From the NCBI RefSeq assembly GCF_900142915.1, contig NZ_FRCM01000001.1:1116001-1180000 (forward strand): a DNA stretch of 64,000 bases, written 5' to 3'. The stretch is from Mucilaginibacter sp. OK098 (lineage in GTDB: Bacteria; Bacteroidota; Bacteroidia; Sphingobacteriales; Sphingobacteriaceae). Shown in pieces: positions 8,971-18,172 of this stretch. The position numbers were made by a program, and so were the translations under genes. The notes under the pieces are model-generated. The model was not told the origin of the DNA, made no database searches, and saw only the letters and a program-made list of their open reading frames with translations. Position 1 is the stretch's first letter. Every line of letters begins with the position of its first letter.

Positions 8971-9042
8971 ACCAGCTTAAGTTTTCCCTGCCGGGCAATT
9001 TTCAACTTTGTATTATTAAAATAACCTTAAATAATGCAAATC

Positions 9043-9798
9043 ATGAAAATAGTTGTTATCGGCGGTACCGGCCTTATTGGTAGCCAGGTGGTAAATCAAT
9101 TGCAGAACTCAGGACACGAGGTGATTGCCGCTTCACCCAACAACGGTGTCAACACACTTACCGGCGAAGGTTTAACCGAAGTATTGCAGGGCGCTCATGT
9201 AGTGGTGGATGTGTCCAATTCACCTTCATTTGAAGACAATGCGGTGATGAATTTTTTCAAAACCGCAAACGAAAATCTGTTACCTGCCGAAAAGGCGGCA
9301 GGCGTGCAGCATCATATTGCTTTATCGGTAGTAGGCACTCAAAAATTACTGGCCAGCGGTTATTTCCGCGCGAAACAAGTGCAGGAAGAATTGATCAGGG
9401 CATCAGGAATTCCTTATACCATTGTTCACGCAACACAGTTCTTTGAGTTTGCAGGAGGTATCACTCAAATGAGTATGGCTAATGGAAAAGTGATAGTGCC
9501 CGCGGCAAATATTCAGCCCATCGCGAGCAAAGACGTTGCATCTTTTGTGGCCGAAAAGGCATTGGAAAAACCTGTCAATAAAACCCTGGAAATAGGCGGC
9601 CCTGAAAAATTCGGCATAGCGGTATGGGTAACGCAATATTTGCAGGCAACTCATCAAAACTACGAAGTAGGATCTGATCCCCATGCCTTATATTCAGGAG
9701 CGCCGCTTACTGTAGATACTTTGGTGCCGGAAGCTGCTGTTTTCCTGGGTAAAACCCATTACGCGGATTGGATTTCGAAACCTGAGAATCAGCGGTAA
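9043..9798 (+). CDS. NAD(P)-binding SDR (NmrA/atypical) family protein
   Basis: A 251-residue Rossmann-fold protein. The nucleotide-binding motif GGTGLIGSQVV lies at residues 6-16. The stretch VVVDVSNSPSFEDNAV and the segment AGVQHHIALSVVG are typical of atypical SDRs that act as NADPH sensors or reductases. The catalytic YxxxK of classical SDRs is replaced by YFRAKQ, as in the NmrA-like group. The start at 9043 (MKIVVIGG) is preferred to the ATG at 9034. A strong terminator follows. Confidence 0.87.
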   Translation: MKIVVIGGTGLIGSQVVNQLQNSGHEVIAASPNNGVNTLTGEGLTEVLQGAHVVVDVSNSPSFEDNAVMNFFKTANENLLPAEKAAGVQHHIALSVVGTQKLLASGYFRAKQVQEELIRASGIPYTIVHATQFFEFAGGITQMSMANGKVIVPAANIQPIASKDVASFVAEKALEKPVNKTLEIGGPEKFGIAVWVTQYLQATHQNYEVGSDPHALYSGAPLTVDTLVPEAAVFLGKTHYADWISKPENQR

Positions 9799-9827
9799 GG
9801 ACATAATCGAGCCTCAATATATAAACA

Positions 9828-9861
9828 AAAAGCCTGGTCCGCAAAAGCGGATCAGGCTTTT
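9828..9861 (+). terminator. Rho-independent terminator after the NmrA-like gene
   Basis: The stem AAAAGCCTGGTCCGC / GCGGATCAGGCTTTT with an AAAA loop contains one G-T pair and ends in a T-run. It lies 30 bp after the stop codon. Confidence 0.85.
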
Positions 9862-9896
9862 GCATTCTGACCATTCAAGCATTTTGCATTAACAGC

Positions 9897-10035
9897 CGTT
9901 CCAGGCGTTCCATTTTTACAGCGGAACACCCGGAACATTGTGAAACACGCTCATTATCAGGTGATTTACTTTTAACAAATCTGCAACTAATTGATAATCA
10001 AACAACATACAATAAGCGCTCCTATCGTGTCATGA
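9897..10035 (+). repeat. Intergenic repeat family B, copy 2
   Basis: The order GCGTTCCATTTTT, GCGGAACACCCGGAAC, GTGAAACACGCTCATTATCAG, TTTACTTTTAACAAATC and TTGATAATCAAA is shared with 12851-12990, and the first half with 3365-3476 inverted. The rest of this 430-bp gap holds only a weak hairpin at 10155-10183 (CCTGTTCAA / TTGGACAGG). Confidence 0.7.
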
Positions 10036-10228
10036 AAAAGGTTTACATTTATTTTAGGCCTGTAATGAATTTACATTGCTGACAAAACACTATCATCACA
10101 TTAACGGCTGCAATCGCTTAAATTTGTTGTAATCGTTGTACCCATGTCAACCACCCGCCTGTTCAAACATTTTGCTTGGACAGGCAGCTTATTCAAGCTA
10201 TATTAATACAAGAAATTAAAAACAGCGG

Positions 10229-11116
10229 TTAAATATCGCGTAAAGAGCCATCACCCGCAGTGTGCGCGTTTTTTCTTCCTGTTAGTGTAACTCCCGCACT
10301 TGCAACAATAACCAATGCTACCGCAAGCCATTCGTGAAAAGATAAGTATTCATGCAGAAAAAGGAGACCGGAAAATGCGGCCACGGCTGGTTCCAAACTC
10401 ATTAAAATACTAAACGTTTTTGCAGGGATTTTCCGCAGCGCATGCATCTCAAGGGTAAAAGGGATGGCGCTTGAGAGCAGGGCCAGCGCAAGCCCCGGCA
10501 GCAGCATCACAGGCCTGAGGTGGACAAACAATCCATTGCCTATAGCTACTGGCAACACCAGGATAGATGCAAAAATCATCCCAATGGTAACGGCTTTTCC
10601 TCCATCCATTATTTGAGATATACGACCGCCCAGTAAAATATAGGCTGCCCAAAGTGCGCCTGCAAGCAAGGCTAGTAGTACACCGGTAATATCTAAACCC
10701 TTATTGCTCCATGGTGCAATAAGTGCAATCCCTATGGCAGCAAGCAGCACCCATAAAAAATCTATTATACGTCTGGAACCGGTCAGAGCGAGCACCAGGG
10801 GGCCTATAAACTCAAGGGCAACACCCAAACCAAGCGGTATGCGGGCTATTGCCATGTAAAAAACGGTATTCATTGTCCCTAATGTCAAGCCGTACAAGGC
10901 AACAGCTTTCCATTGCGCGGTTGTTAAATTTCGCAGGTTGGGCCGGTTAAAAACAACCAGGATAATGGCTGACAAAACTATTCTTAACGAAGATGTTGCA
11001 GCCGCACCCAGCACAGGAAAAAGGCCTTTTGCAATAGCCGCGCCACCCTGGAAACTGGCTATAGCCAATAGTACGCCCAGCACCGCCGGAAATTCAAGAC
11101 CTTTTTTATTCTTCAT
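10229..11116 (-). CDS. EamA-family transporter (RhtA-like)
   Basis: A 295-residue inner-membrane exporter of the drug/metabolite superfamily with ten predicted helices in two EamA halves (about 10-135 and 150-285). The motifs AIARIPLGLGVALEFIGPL and SLEPAVAAFSGLLFLHE are the landmarks of the RhtA (threonine/homoserine efflux) subgroup; substrate specificity cannot be set from sequence. The N-terminal K-rich MKNKKGLEFPA fits a cytoplasmic end. It is a single gene transcribed towards the repeat at 9.9-10.0 kb. Confidence 0.9.
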   Translation of the reverse strand: MKNKKGLEFPAVLGVLLAIASFQGGAAIAKGLFPVLGAAATSSLRIVLSAIILVVFNRPNLRNLTTAQWKAVALYGLTLGTMNTVFYMAIARIPLGLGVALEFIGPLVLALTGSRRIIDFLWVLLAAIGIALIAPWSNKGLDITGVLLALLAGALWAAYILLGGRISQIMDGGKAVTIGMIFASILVLPVAIGNGLFVHLRPVMLLPGLALALLSSAIPFTLEMHALRKIPAKTFSILMSLEPAVAAFSGLLFLHEYLSFHEWLAVALVIVASAGVTLTGRKNAHTAGDGSLRDI

Positions 11117-11244
11117 TTTAAGAATGTTTTGCTGCGGAAAATAATGATTTCAACGGCAACAGATGTCAGTTTAAAGTCAGTTCATAAAGCAATTAGATAT
11201 GAAATAATGCTCTTTCCTGTTTCAGCGTTTCATTTAAATTAAAA

Positions 11245-12798
11245 TTACAGCGAAGGCACAAATTTAGCCTTCAGGTCAGGTTCTTTCATATTGTGATCTA
11301 ATGGAAAAATGGGCCGCGTTAATCTTTTATAGGGTAAATGCTCAATATCCTGGTCTACCCCGCCTGGTGTTAATGCCAAGAGCCAATCAGCACGCATGGC
11401 AAATAGCTCAGGTTCAAGGTAACCGATCTTCACCACCACAATATCGGCAGTCCTTGGATTAAGGCCCAGTTTTGTAAAATCCTTTTCATGGTGATATGGC
11501 TTCCTTTTTTGGGTCACGATAATGTGCACACTTCCCATTTTTATTGACGCCTCCACTTCTGCGTCCATATCACCTTTTACAATCGACTCTACTGTGCCGG
11601 TGATGTGTACAGGCGGCGCAAGCCTGGCGTCTACTTTCGCACCCGCATAGCCGTCCACATGGCCACCTATACCGGCCGCTATTGCCATTTTAATGAGTTC
11701 AGGACCCGGGATGGAGGCATAGATCAGCGACGGACCCTGATCCGTTTTAAATTCCGGCCGTTTCAATATTTGTGTTAAGGTCCATGTCACATCACCTGCG
11801 CCCCCGGCTGTCGGATTATCGCCGGAATCGCTGATGTAAAAAGGATGTTTAGTGCTTGCGATCGCCTTATCCAGGCATTCCTTTAAATTGCCAGTGGGCG
11901 CAACAAACTCAAACTCGTTTCGCACATCCCAGAAGCTTTTAGCCAGGTACTCAGCTGTGCTGGCCACTTTGGCTTTGTCATCACCGGTAACCATCACTAC
12001 CGCATGGTTCCGTGGTTCATCAGCCCAGGCGTAACCAATCCATATCGCCGCATCCACAATACCTTCCTGTTTAGCTGCCGGCCATACTTTCTCATACAGG
12101 CTTTTGCCCGGCTCAATCCTGGTGCTGGTCTTTTCACCAGGCAACAGAATTGGGACCGCTATATAGGCCTTGTAAGCCGGTTTGCCTTTTCCGCTTTCAA
12201 GCCGGTCGATCAGGTTAGTCACAGCGCGGCGTTTGGTTTGGAGCGCGTCTTCATGCGGCGCCATGCGGTAACAGGTAATCAGGTCGCTGTTTTCAGCCAG
12301 TCGCCACGACACGTTGCCATGCAGATCCATTGCAGTTGAAACAATTGTCCTCTTACCAATCACTTTTCTTATCCTCACTAAGAAATCTCCCTCAGGATCA
12401 TCCAGGCCGACCACGCTCATTGCCCCGTGGATATCATAAAATAAACCATCGTATGGGCCATTTTTTTGAAGAGCCGCCAGGGTTTTCCCAACCAGCGATT
12501 CATAAGCCTCCCTGCTAACGGCTCCCCCCGGTAAGGCGTGGCCGTCTATTGTCGGAACCCATACCGCCGCCTTGCGAATGGCTGAATCAGGAGCCCAGAA
12601 AGGATAAATCGAGAAAATAGCATCACCATATTTAGCGTGAAACGCGGCCTCGTCCGTTAGCGCCGGTGAAAAGGTGCTCGATTCGATCCCCAACCCTGCA
12701 ATAGCAATCCGCGGCAGATGTTTAACCGGTATATTAGTTTGTGCGCTGGCCAGCGATGTTGCCACGCATAAGATCAACAAAAGAGAAAATTGTTTCAT
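11245..12798 (-). CDS. Exported M81-family (MlrC-like) metallopeptidase
   Basis: A 517-residue protein with a signal peptide (residues 1-19, ending SLASAQ). The N-terminal M81 domain includes GLGIESSTFSPALTD, DGLFYDIHGAMSVVG and a likely metal site in DMHGN/DLHGN style (TAMDLHGNVS). The C-terminal MlrC domain includes SDSGDNPTAGGAGDVTW and KIGYLEPE. MlrC itself linearises microcystin, but most family members have other, unknown substrates. The signal peptide places this one outside the cytoplasm, which differs from the proteobacterial MlrC. It stands alone, flanked by repeat family B upstream. Confidence 0.88.
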   Translation of the reverse strand: MKQFSLLLILCVATSLASAQTNIPVKHLPRIAIAGLGIESSTFSPALTDEAAFHAKYGDAIFSIYPFWAPDSAIRKAAVWVPTIDGHALPGGAVSREAYESLVGKTLAALQKNGPYDGLFYDIHGAMSVVGLDDPEGDFLVRIRKVIGKRTIVSTAMDLHGNVSWRLAENSDLITCYRMAPHEDALQTKRRAVTNLIDRLESGKGKPAYKAYIAVPILLPGEKTSTRIEPGKSLYEKVWPAAKQEGIVDAAIWIGYAWADEPRNHAVVMVTGDDKAKVASTAEYLAKSFWDVRNEFEFVAPTGNLKECLDKAIASTKHPFYISDSGDNPTAGGAGDVTWTLTQILKRPEFKTDQGPSLIYASIPGPELIKMAIAAGIGGHVDGYAGAKVDARLAPPVHITGTVESIVKGDMDAEVEASIKMGSVHIIVTQKRKPYHHEKDFTKLGLNPRTADIVVVKIGYLEPELFAMRADWLLALTPGGVDQDIEHLPYKRLTRPIFPLDHNMKEPDLKAKFVPSL

Positions 12799-12850
12799 AG
12801 GTGAAGGATTAACGGTGAATCTGTATGATCAAAAATAGGTAAATCAGGTT

Positions 12851-12990
12851 TAGCGTTCCATTTTTTCAGGCGGAACACCCGGAACGCAATAAAACACGCT
12901 CATTATCAGTACGTTTACTTTTAACAAATCAGTAAATAACTGATAATCAAATGATATAAAATTAGCACTTCTGTCTCGTCCACGACAATT
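12851..12990 (+). repeat. Intergenic repeat family B, copy 3
   Basis: The order GCGTTCCATTTTTT, GCGGAACACCCGGAACGC, AAACACGCTCATTATCAG, TTTACTTTTAACAAATCAG and ACTGATAATCAAA matches copy 2 over about 130 bp. Confidence 0.7.
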
Positions 12991-13036
12991 GAGATGCATT
13001 AATAAAACCGGACAGTAGGATTTATTAATGCATCTC
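12991..13036. repeat. Perfect 16-bp inverted repeat
   Basis: The arms GAGATGCATTAATAAA (12991-13006) and TTTATTAATGCATCTC (13021-13036) are exact reverse complements around a 14-bp loop. It lies between the promoter side of the M81 gene and the end of the LLM gene. With no GC-rich stem or T-run it is not a normal terminator. Confidence 0.7.
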
Positions 13037-13099
13037 TACCCGCGCTATAGGAGGCTTCCTTTATGTCCCCCGTTTTTTTAACCGTCTCGCTGTACTTAT

Positions 13100-14125
13100 T
13101 TATCGCCAACCCAGTGCAGGAGCAACATGCTCCAAAATAGCAGATAGCACATGAATATTGTAATCAACGCCCAATGTGTTCGGTATGGTCAACAACACCG
13201 TATCCGCTTCTTGTATCGCTTCGTCTTGTGCTAATTGTTTGATGAGCTGATCGGGTTCGGCTGCATAACTCTTTCCAAACACTGCCCGCTGATTAGCCTC
13301 AATGTACCCAAAACTATCAGCCCCTTTTGCTTGCTGACCAAAGTAATATCTATCCTGCTCAGTTACCAGTGCAAAAATGGAGCGGCTTACTGAAACCCTC
13401 GGTTCGCGCTGATGCCCTGCTTTTTTCCAGGCTTCTTTGTACAATCTAATTTGTTCGGCCTGCTGGATATGGAAAGGTTTGCCGTTTTCGTCAAATTTTA
13501 AGGTGGAACTTTGCAGGTGCATACCATTTTCGGCCGCCCAAACCGCAGTTGCATTAGAGGCAGCTCCCCACCAGATGCGTTCACGCAATCCGTCAGAATG
13601 CGGCTCCAGGCGTAACAAGCCTGGCGGATTCGGAAACATCGGATGAGGGTTAGGCTCGGCAAATCCGGCGCCTTTTAATTTATCCAAAAATTCCAAAGCC
13701 TTTTGCCGTCCCATATCTGCATCGGTTTCCCCTCCGGCAGGTTCATAACCGAAATAGCGCCAACCTTCAATCACTTGCTCCGGCGAACCACGGCTGATGC
13801 CTAATTGTAAACGCCCACCGGAAATCAGGTCGGCAGCGCCGGCATCTTCCACCATATATAGAGGATTTTCATAGCGCATATCAATTACACCGGTCCCGAT
13901 CTCTATTTTGCCGGTTTTGGCCCCGATAGCGGAAAGCAGGGGAAACGGCGACGCCAATTGGCGCGCAAAATGATGAACCCGGAAATACGCACCATCCAAG
14001 CCAATTTCTTCCGCGGCAACAGCCAGATCAATAGATTGTAGCAAGATATCTCCTGCGTTACGGGTTTGATACGAAGGATGGTCAGACCAGTGTCCGAATG
14101 ATAAAAATCCTATTTTCTTCATCAT
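13100..14125 (-). CDS. LLM-class flavin-dependent oxidoreductase
   Basis: A 341-residue luciferase-like monooxygenase fold protein that would use reduced FMN or F420. Landmarks are MKKIGFLSFGHWSD at the N-terminus, EEIGLDGAYFRVHHFARQLASPFPLL, IEIGTGVIDMRYENP, and RLQLGISRGSPEQVI at about 115. The length is normal. A TTG at 14146 would add seven residues, but the double ATG at 14120-14125 is the likely start. A single gene; substrate unknown. Confidence 0.9.
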   Translation of the reverse strand: MMKKIGFLSFGHWSDHPSYQTRNAGDILLQSIDLAVAAEEIGLDGAYFRVHHFARQLASPFPLLSAIGAKTGKIEIGTGVIDMRYENPLYMVEDAGAADLISGGRLQLGISRGSPEQVIEGWRYFGYEPAGGETDADMGRQKALEFLDKLKGAGFAEPNPHPMFPNPPGLLRLEPHSDGLRERIWWGAASNATAVWAAENGMHLQSSTLKFDENGKPFHIQQAEQIRLYKEAWKKAGHQREPRVSVSRSIFALVTEQDRYYFGQQAKGADSFGYIEANQRAVFGKSYAAEPDQLIKQLAQDEAIQEADTVLLTIPNTLGVDYNIHVLSAILEHVAPALGWR

Positions 14126-14437
14126 TAGTTTAATTATTATCAGCAAATGTAAGCATCCGGACGCTCCGTGCAGGTCACCGCTTAGTAATAATGGTTTTCA
14201 GGTTAAGTAGAAACGCGATGCATCGGGTATCTGCGTCGAACGGCTATCTGCAATTTAATGGTATTGTGGAATGGCATGAATAGTTCAATACCTGGCAGCG
14301 ATGTCACGAATGCTCCACCTCTTTAGGCCGGGGCTACACATTCGCTCCAGAAACGGGATTAAAAAATAAGGTTAGTGTTATCAATTCTGGTTTTAAAAAA
14401 CATATATTTAACTGTTTTAAACTTAAACCGACAAACA

Positions 14438-16894
14438 ATGAAAATTCTACTTCCTCTATTATTTATAGCCTTGTTTTTGACATCTTACTCCCAACCCAGA
14501 AAGTTGGCTTTTAAGGGAATTGATCTTCAAAAGAATGGTAAAATTAAGGAAGCAATTGACAACTATAACAAATTCCTAGCCTTTTATGAGGGAAAAGATC
14601 GCCCTTATGATAGAGATTATATTGCGGTATTGGCAAACCGAGCGTCGGCCTACGCTGAATATCACAATGGCAAATATTATTATATTGATTCGTGCATGGC
14701 GGACTATACCACGCTCATAGCTATTGATTCTCAAAATCCAGCATGGCTGTATTCGAGGGCGACATTGTATACTTCAACCCGTCAATATGAAAAAGGGATT
14801 GTCGACTTTACGGCTTTTTTTTCACTGATGCCAGAACAAGGTAAAATACAAAAACAATATGTTATTAATAATGAGCAAGGAGATATAAACACGCAAGACG
14901 GCGGAGTGGATAATTTTACCATGTATGTTTCGTCACTAAACCACAGAGCGGATTGTTATTCTTGGCTGAAGCGGCACAAGGAGGCAATTGCAGACTGCGA
15001 TAAGGCTTTAAAACTAATTCCTGAAGACCTTTATGCACTCTCTATAAGAAGCGTATCGTTAGAGGGCATAGGCGAATATCCATTAGCATTGAATGATATT
15101 GAACGCTCACTTTCAATTGACTCAAACAGGAAGTGGTTACTAATGAGGCAAGGCGACGATTATTATGCCATTAAAAACTATTCATCCGCCATAAAAAGCT
15201 TTTCGAATGCAATTTTACTTAGCCCAAAAGATACACTTGCGTATTTATCCAGAGCTGTATCATTTTCCGCTCTAAAAAAATATGACGAAGCTTTAGTTGA
15301 TATTACTAAAGCTATCTCAATGAGTAATCACTACTTGGATGCAAAGATGTACAAATGTGCATTACATCAAGCAATGGGCATGTATGACTCAGCGATAAAA
15401 GATGCTGAGGCGTTTTTCGCAGAAACCCCGGTTAGAAGCACTACGATCCAGGCTATTATTAACATCGACAATAATAAATTCAAGGCGGCGCAACTTAATT
15501 ATAAATACCTTAAGGATCATCATTGGGAAGATTCATTGTCGAACCGCGAAAGGAGCTATATAATAGCTGGCGTTCAATTTTTACCAGAAAAAAAATATGG
15601 AGACGCCCTTAAGGTGCTCTTGAAATTGTCCAGAGAACAGGAAGATTTCATTTTGGCTGATACCAATAAGGACATTCCAATGGTGGAAACTGGTTATGCG
15701 AATGTATTGGCTAAAGCGGGGTGGGTTTACGGCCAAGCTGGCGAGGAAGAAATGGCGTTAACGTATTATAGGAAAGCTCAGCTCATTAACCCTCTTATAC
15801 AAAACGTCACAGTCAAGATTGACTCCCTTGTTAAGCGAATGCAAGCTGAAAGGGATACGGATAGCGTCGGTCCAGCAATTACTCTTCTAAAGACTACCGT
15901 AGATTCGTTAAGAAAGTTAAACTCGGTCGATAAGACTAAAAACACGCCTTTTTACGTCAGCGGTGTTTGTAAAGATATTTCAGGAGTTAAATGGATTAAA
16001 ATTAATGGCAACGACATAGGAGGAGTTAACTCAGAAGGCTTCTTTGGGACCTATATGTCGCTTACCGGAATTGACATCACCATTAAGGCATCGGACAATA
16101 AAGGCAATATCTCTTCCCAGGTATTCAAAATCCAGAAAAGTGACAGAGGCGTGGACTATTTACCTGAACAGATTCGCGAGATTTCCGAGAAGAAGCAGAC
16201 ATTTCACGCCATAATCATAGCCTGTAGTATGTACTACGACTTACCCGGTTTACCCGACTTACACGTAAGCGTTGTTGAGGCTAAGAAGCTGGAAAATGTA
16301 TTGATCGAAAAATACGGGTTTAAGAAATCAAACATTAGGGAAGTGTTTGATTCGCCATACGAAGACATCACATTTAAGTTAACAACTAAGGTTCAGTCTT
16401 TGACAGACCAGGATGACCTCCTGATATTCTATGCAGGACATGGAACCGCTCTCCAAAACAAAGAGGGCACAAATATAGGCTTTTGGATACCGGGGAAATC
16501 CACTGATACAAACAGATACATATCCAATATAAAGTTAGATAAGATACTTTCCCATAGCAATGCGAGACACGTTCTGATAATAGCAGACGCTTGTATGGGA
16601 GCCGCTATGATGGGGAGCCATCGTGAGTTGACTCCGGATGAAAAGATGACCAATAGATTTAAAAGCAGGCAGATAATGACAAGTTCAAATTGGGGTGACT
16701 CGCGTGGCGACGGCTTTTTTGTTGACCAGATAATAAAAGTTCTTGAAGACGATTCAAGGGGGAATATAATGGCCGTTGACCTGATGGCTGAAATCAGCTT
16801 ACCCGTCAGAAATGCTATGGGAACTACACCGATATTGAGCAATTTTGGATGGGATGGCCACGACGGTGGGCAATTTATTTTTAGAAAAAAATAA
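14438..16894 (+). CDS. Secreted TPR and caspase-like (C14) protein
   Basis: An 818-residue protein with a signal peptide (residues 1-19, MKILLPLLFIALFLTSYSQ). TPR units fill about 20-480, for example NRASAYAEY, HRADCYSWLKRHKEAIADCDKAL and SRAVSFSALKKYDEALVDITKA. An Ig-like ~60-residue segment follows (about 505-570). A caspase/C14 fold occupies about 585-800, with the catalytic-type His in FYAGHG (~667) and Cys in ADACMG (~718). The GTG at 14375 would place a tail before the signal peptide and is rejected. It is the first of three tightly spaced envelope genes (3-bp gap, then a 4-bp overlap). Self-processing or cleavage of partners is inference. Confidence 0.85.
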   Translation: MKILLPLLFIALFLTSYSQPRKLAFKGIDLQKNGKIKEAIDNYNKFLAFYEGKDRPYDRDYIAVLANRASAYAEYHNGKYYYIDSCMADYTTLIAIDSQNPAWLYSRATLYTSTRQYEKGIVDFTAFFSLMPEQGKIQKQYVINNEQGDINTQDGGVDNFTMYVSSLNHRADCYSWLKRHKEAIADCDKALKLIPEDLYALSIRSVSLEGIGEYPLALNDIERSLSIDSNRKWLLMRQGDDYYAIKNYSSAIKSFSNAILLSPKDTLAYLSRAVSFSALKKYDEALVDITKAISMSNHYLDAKMYKCALHQAMGMYDSAIKDAEAFFAETPVRSTTIQAIINIDNNKFKAAQLNYKYLKDHHWEDSLSNRERSYIIAGVQFLPEKKYGDALKVLLKLSREQEDFILADTNKDIPMVETGYANVLAKAGWVYGQAGEEEMALTYYRKAQLINPLIQNVTVKIDSLVKRMQAERDTDSVGPAITLLKTTVDSLRKLNSVDKTKNTPFYVSGVCKDISGVKWIKINGNDIGGVNSEGFFGTYMSLTGIDITIKASDNKGNISSQVFKIQKSDRGVDYLPEQIREISEKKQTFHAIIIACSMYYDLPGLPDLHVSVVEAKKLENVLIEKYGFKKSNIREVFDSPYEDITFKLTTKVQSLTDQDDLLIFYAGHGTALQNKEGTNIGFWIPGKSTDTNRYISNIKLDKILSHSNARHVLIIADACMGAAMMGSHRELTPDEKMTNRFKSRQIMTSSNWGDSRGDGFFVDQIIKVLEDDSRGNIMAVDLMAEISLPVRNAMGTTPILSNFGWDGHDGGQFIFRKK

Positions 16895-16897
16895 ATT

Positions 16898-18172
16898 ATG
16901 GAGCGTAAAAGAAATATTTTTGGTTTTTTAAAGAAAAGAAAGGTCGCTCGTCTTTTCATATCGATTTGCTATTCCGTTATCTTATTTACCTGCCTGCTGA
17001 TATGGAACTATTCCGGTTTGCATCTTGCTTTAAATGAATCATTTTTTAAAATTGTGCACCTAATTAACGCAGTGACGCTAAGAGATGAGGCGTTGCCGTT
17101 TGATAAGACGCAGCTTCTCTTTGTTGACGTTTCAGAACGGCTTGAAGTGATTGAGAATAGCAATTCGTCAGCAAACTACGCAATCTCTGATAGAAAAGCC
17201 CTTATAAAGCTTTTTAAACTCCTTAAAAACAACTGCGTGCCGGATAGTTGTTACATTATTTGCGATCTTTATTTTAATAAAAAATCACAGTCTGATTCCG
17301 AACTGGAAAAGGCGATAAAAGAGTTCCCCCATTTTTTTTCGGCTTTACTCGATGATGACGGTAAAACAGTCCCCAATATTTTACGGGCAGGTGTAGCCGC
17401 TCCATCCGGGATTGATATTACAAGCGGATCGCTGTTAGATTTTTCATCAAACGAACTCAGCTATCGACCTGTAAGCCAATCTAATGCATATACACTGCCT
17501 CTCGTTTTATTTGAAAGCTATAATGAAAGACATATAGTGCCTCGAGGATTTTATTATCAATCGAATAATGCCTACTATTTAAATACGATTGAAATTTGTC
17601 CCTACATTGATCGCGATGCACTTCTCGAACCATCTTATGAGGGCTACACCACCCAAAATAATATAAGCGGCAACCGTAATATAGATTACTTTAAAATAGA
17701 CGCCCTGCTTACCGACGTGTCTGACTCCAGATCACTAAAGAAACTGTCGCGAAAAAAACTCATTGTCATTGGTGATTTTAAAAATGATTTGCACAAAACG
17801 ATGGCCGAGAATATGCCCGGCCCGTTAGTAATATTTAACGTTTTTATTGCGCTGCAAATGGAGCGGAACAAAATAACGCTCTTCAATATCCTGCTGATGC
17901 TCTCCTTCTTTACTTCAGTTATATATATAGAAATCTATTTAAAGAATAATAAGCGGCTTAGACCTTATCACCGATGGCTAAGAAGCATGAACGGACGCTT
18001 TGCAATTGAAGTATCGGTTTCCATACTATTGATCTGGATTGCCTCGTTTCTCAACTATTTTCTCTTCAACTCCAGTTTAGACGTTGTAGTTGGAACCATA
18101 TTAGTCACCGCAATTGCATATATACATAAACGCTCAACTAAATACCTTAAAAAACCTGTTTTACATTCATGA
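16898..18172 (+). CDS. CHASE2-like membrane protein without output domain
   Basis: A 424-residue protein. One TM segment lies near the N-terminus (about 20-45), then a ~280-residue extracytoplasmic region containing FVDVSERLEVI, SDRKALIKLFKLLK, ICDLYFN and KLIVIGDFKNDLHKT. It closes with MPGPLVIFNVFIALQME and three C-terminal helices (about 325-345, 365-390 and 395-412). The order matches CHASE2 sensor domains, including the closing GxxxxN(A/V)xxxxxL element before the TM segments. Unlike CHASE2 cyclases or kinases, no cytoplasmic catalytic domain follows. It lies 3 bp after the caspase-like gene, so a sensor or anchor role for that protein is inferred. Confidence 0.72.
   Translation: MERKRNIFGFLKKRKVARLFISICYSVILFTCLLIWNYSGLHLALNESFFKIVHLINAVTLRDEALPFDKTQLLFVDVSERLEVIENSNSSANYAISDRKALIKLFKLLKNNCVPDSCYIICDLYFNKKSQSDSELEKAIKEFPHFFSALLDDDGKTVPNILRAGVAAPSGIDITSGSLLDFSSNELSYRPVSQSNAYTLPLVLFESYNERHIVPRGFYYQSNNAYYLNTIEICPYIDRDALLEPSYEGYTTQNNISGNRNIDYFKIDALLTDVSDSRSLKKLSRKKLIVIGDFKNDLHKTMAENMPGPLVIFNVFIALQMERNKITLFNILLMLSFFTSVIYIEIYLKNNKRLRPYHRWLRSMNGRFAIEVSVSILLIWIASFLNYFLFNSSLDVVVGTILVTAIAYIHKRSTKYLKKPVLHS

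Noticed and set aside
14375-14437. A GTG start upstream of the caspase-like gene
   Set aside because: It would put 21 residues in front of a clear signal peptide.
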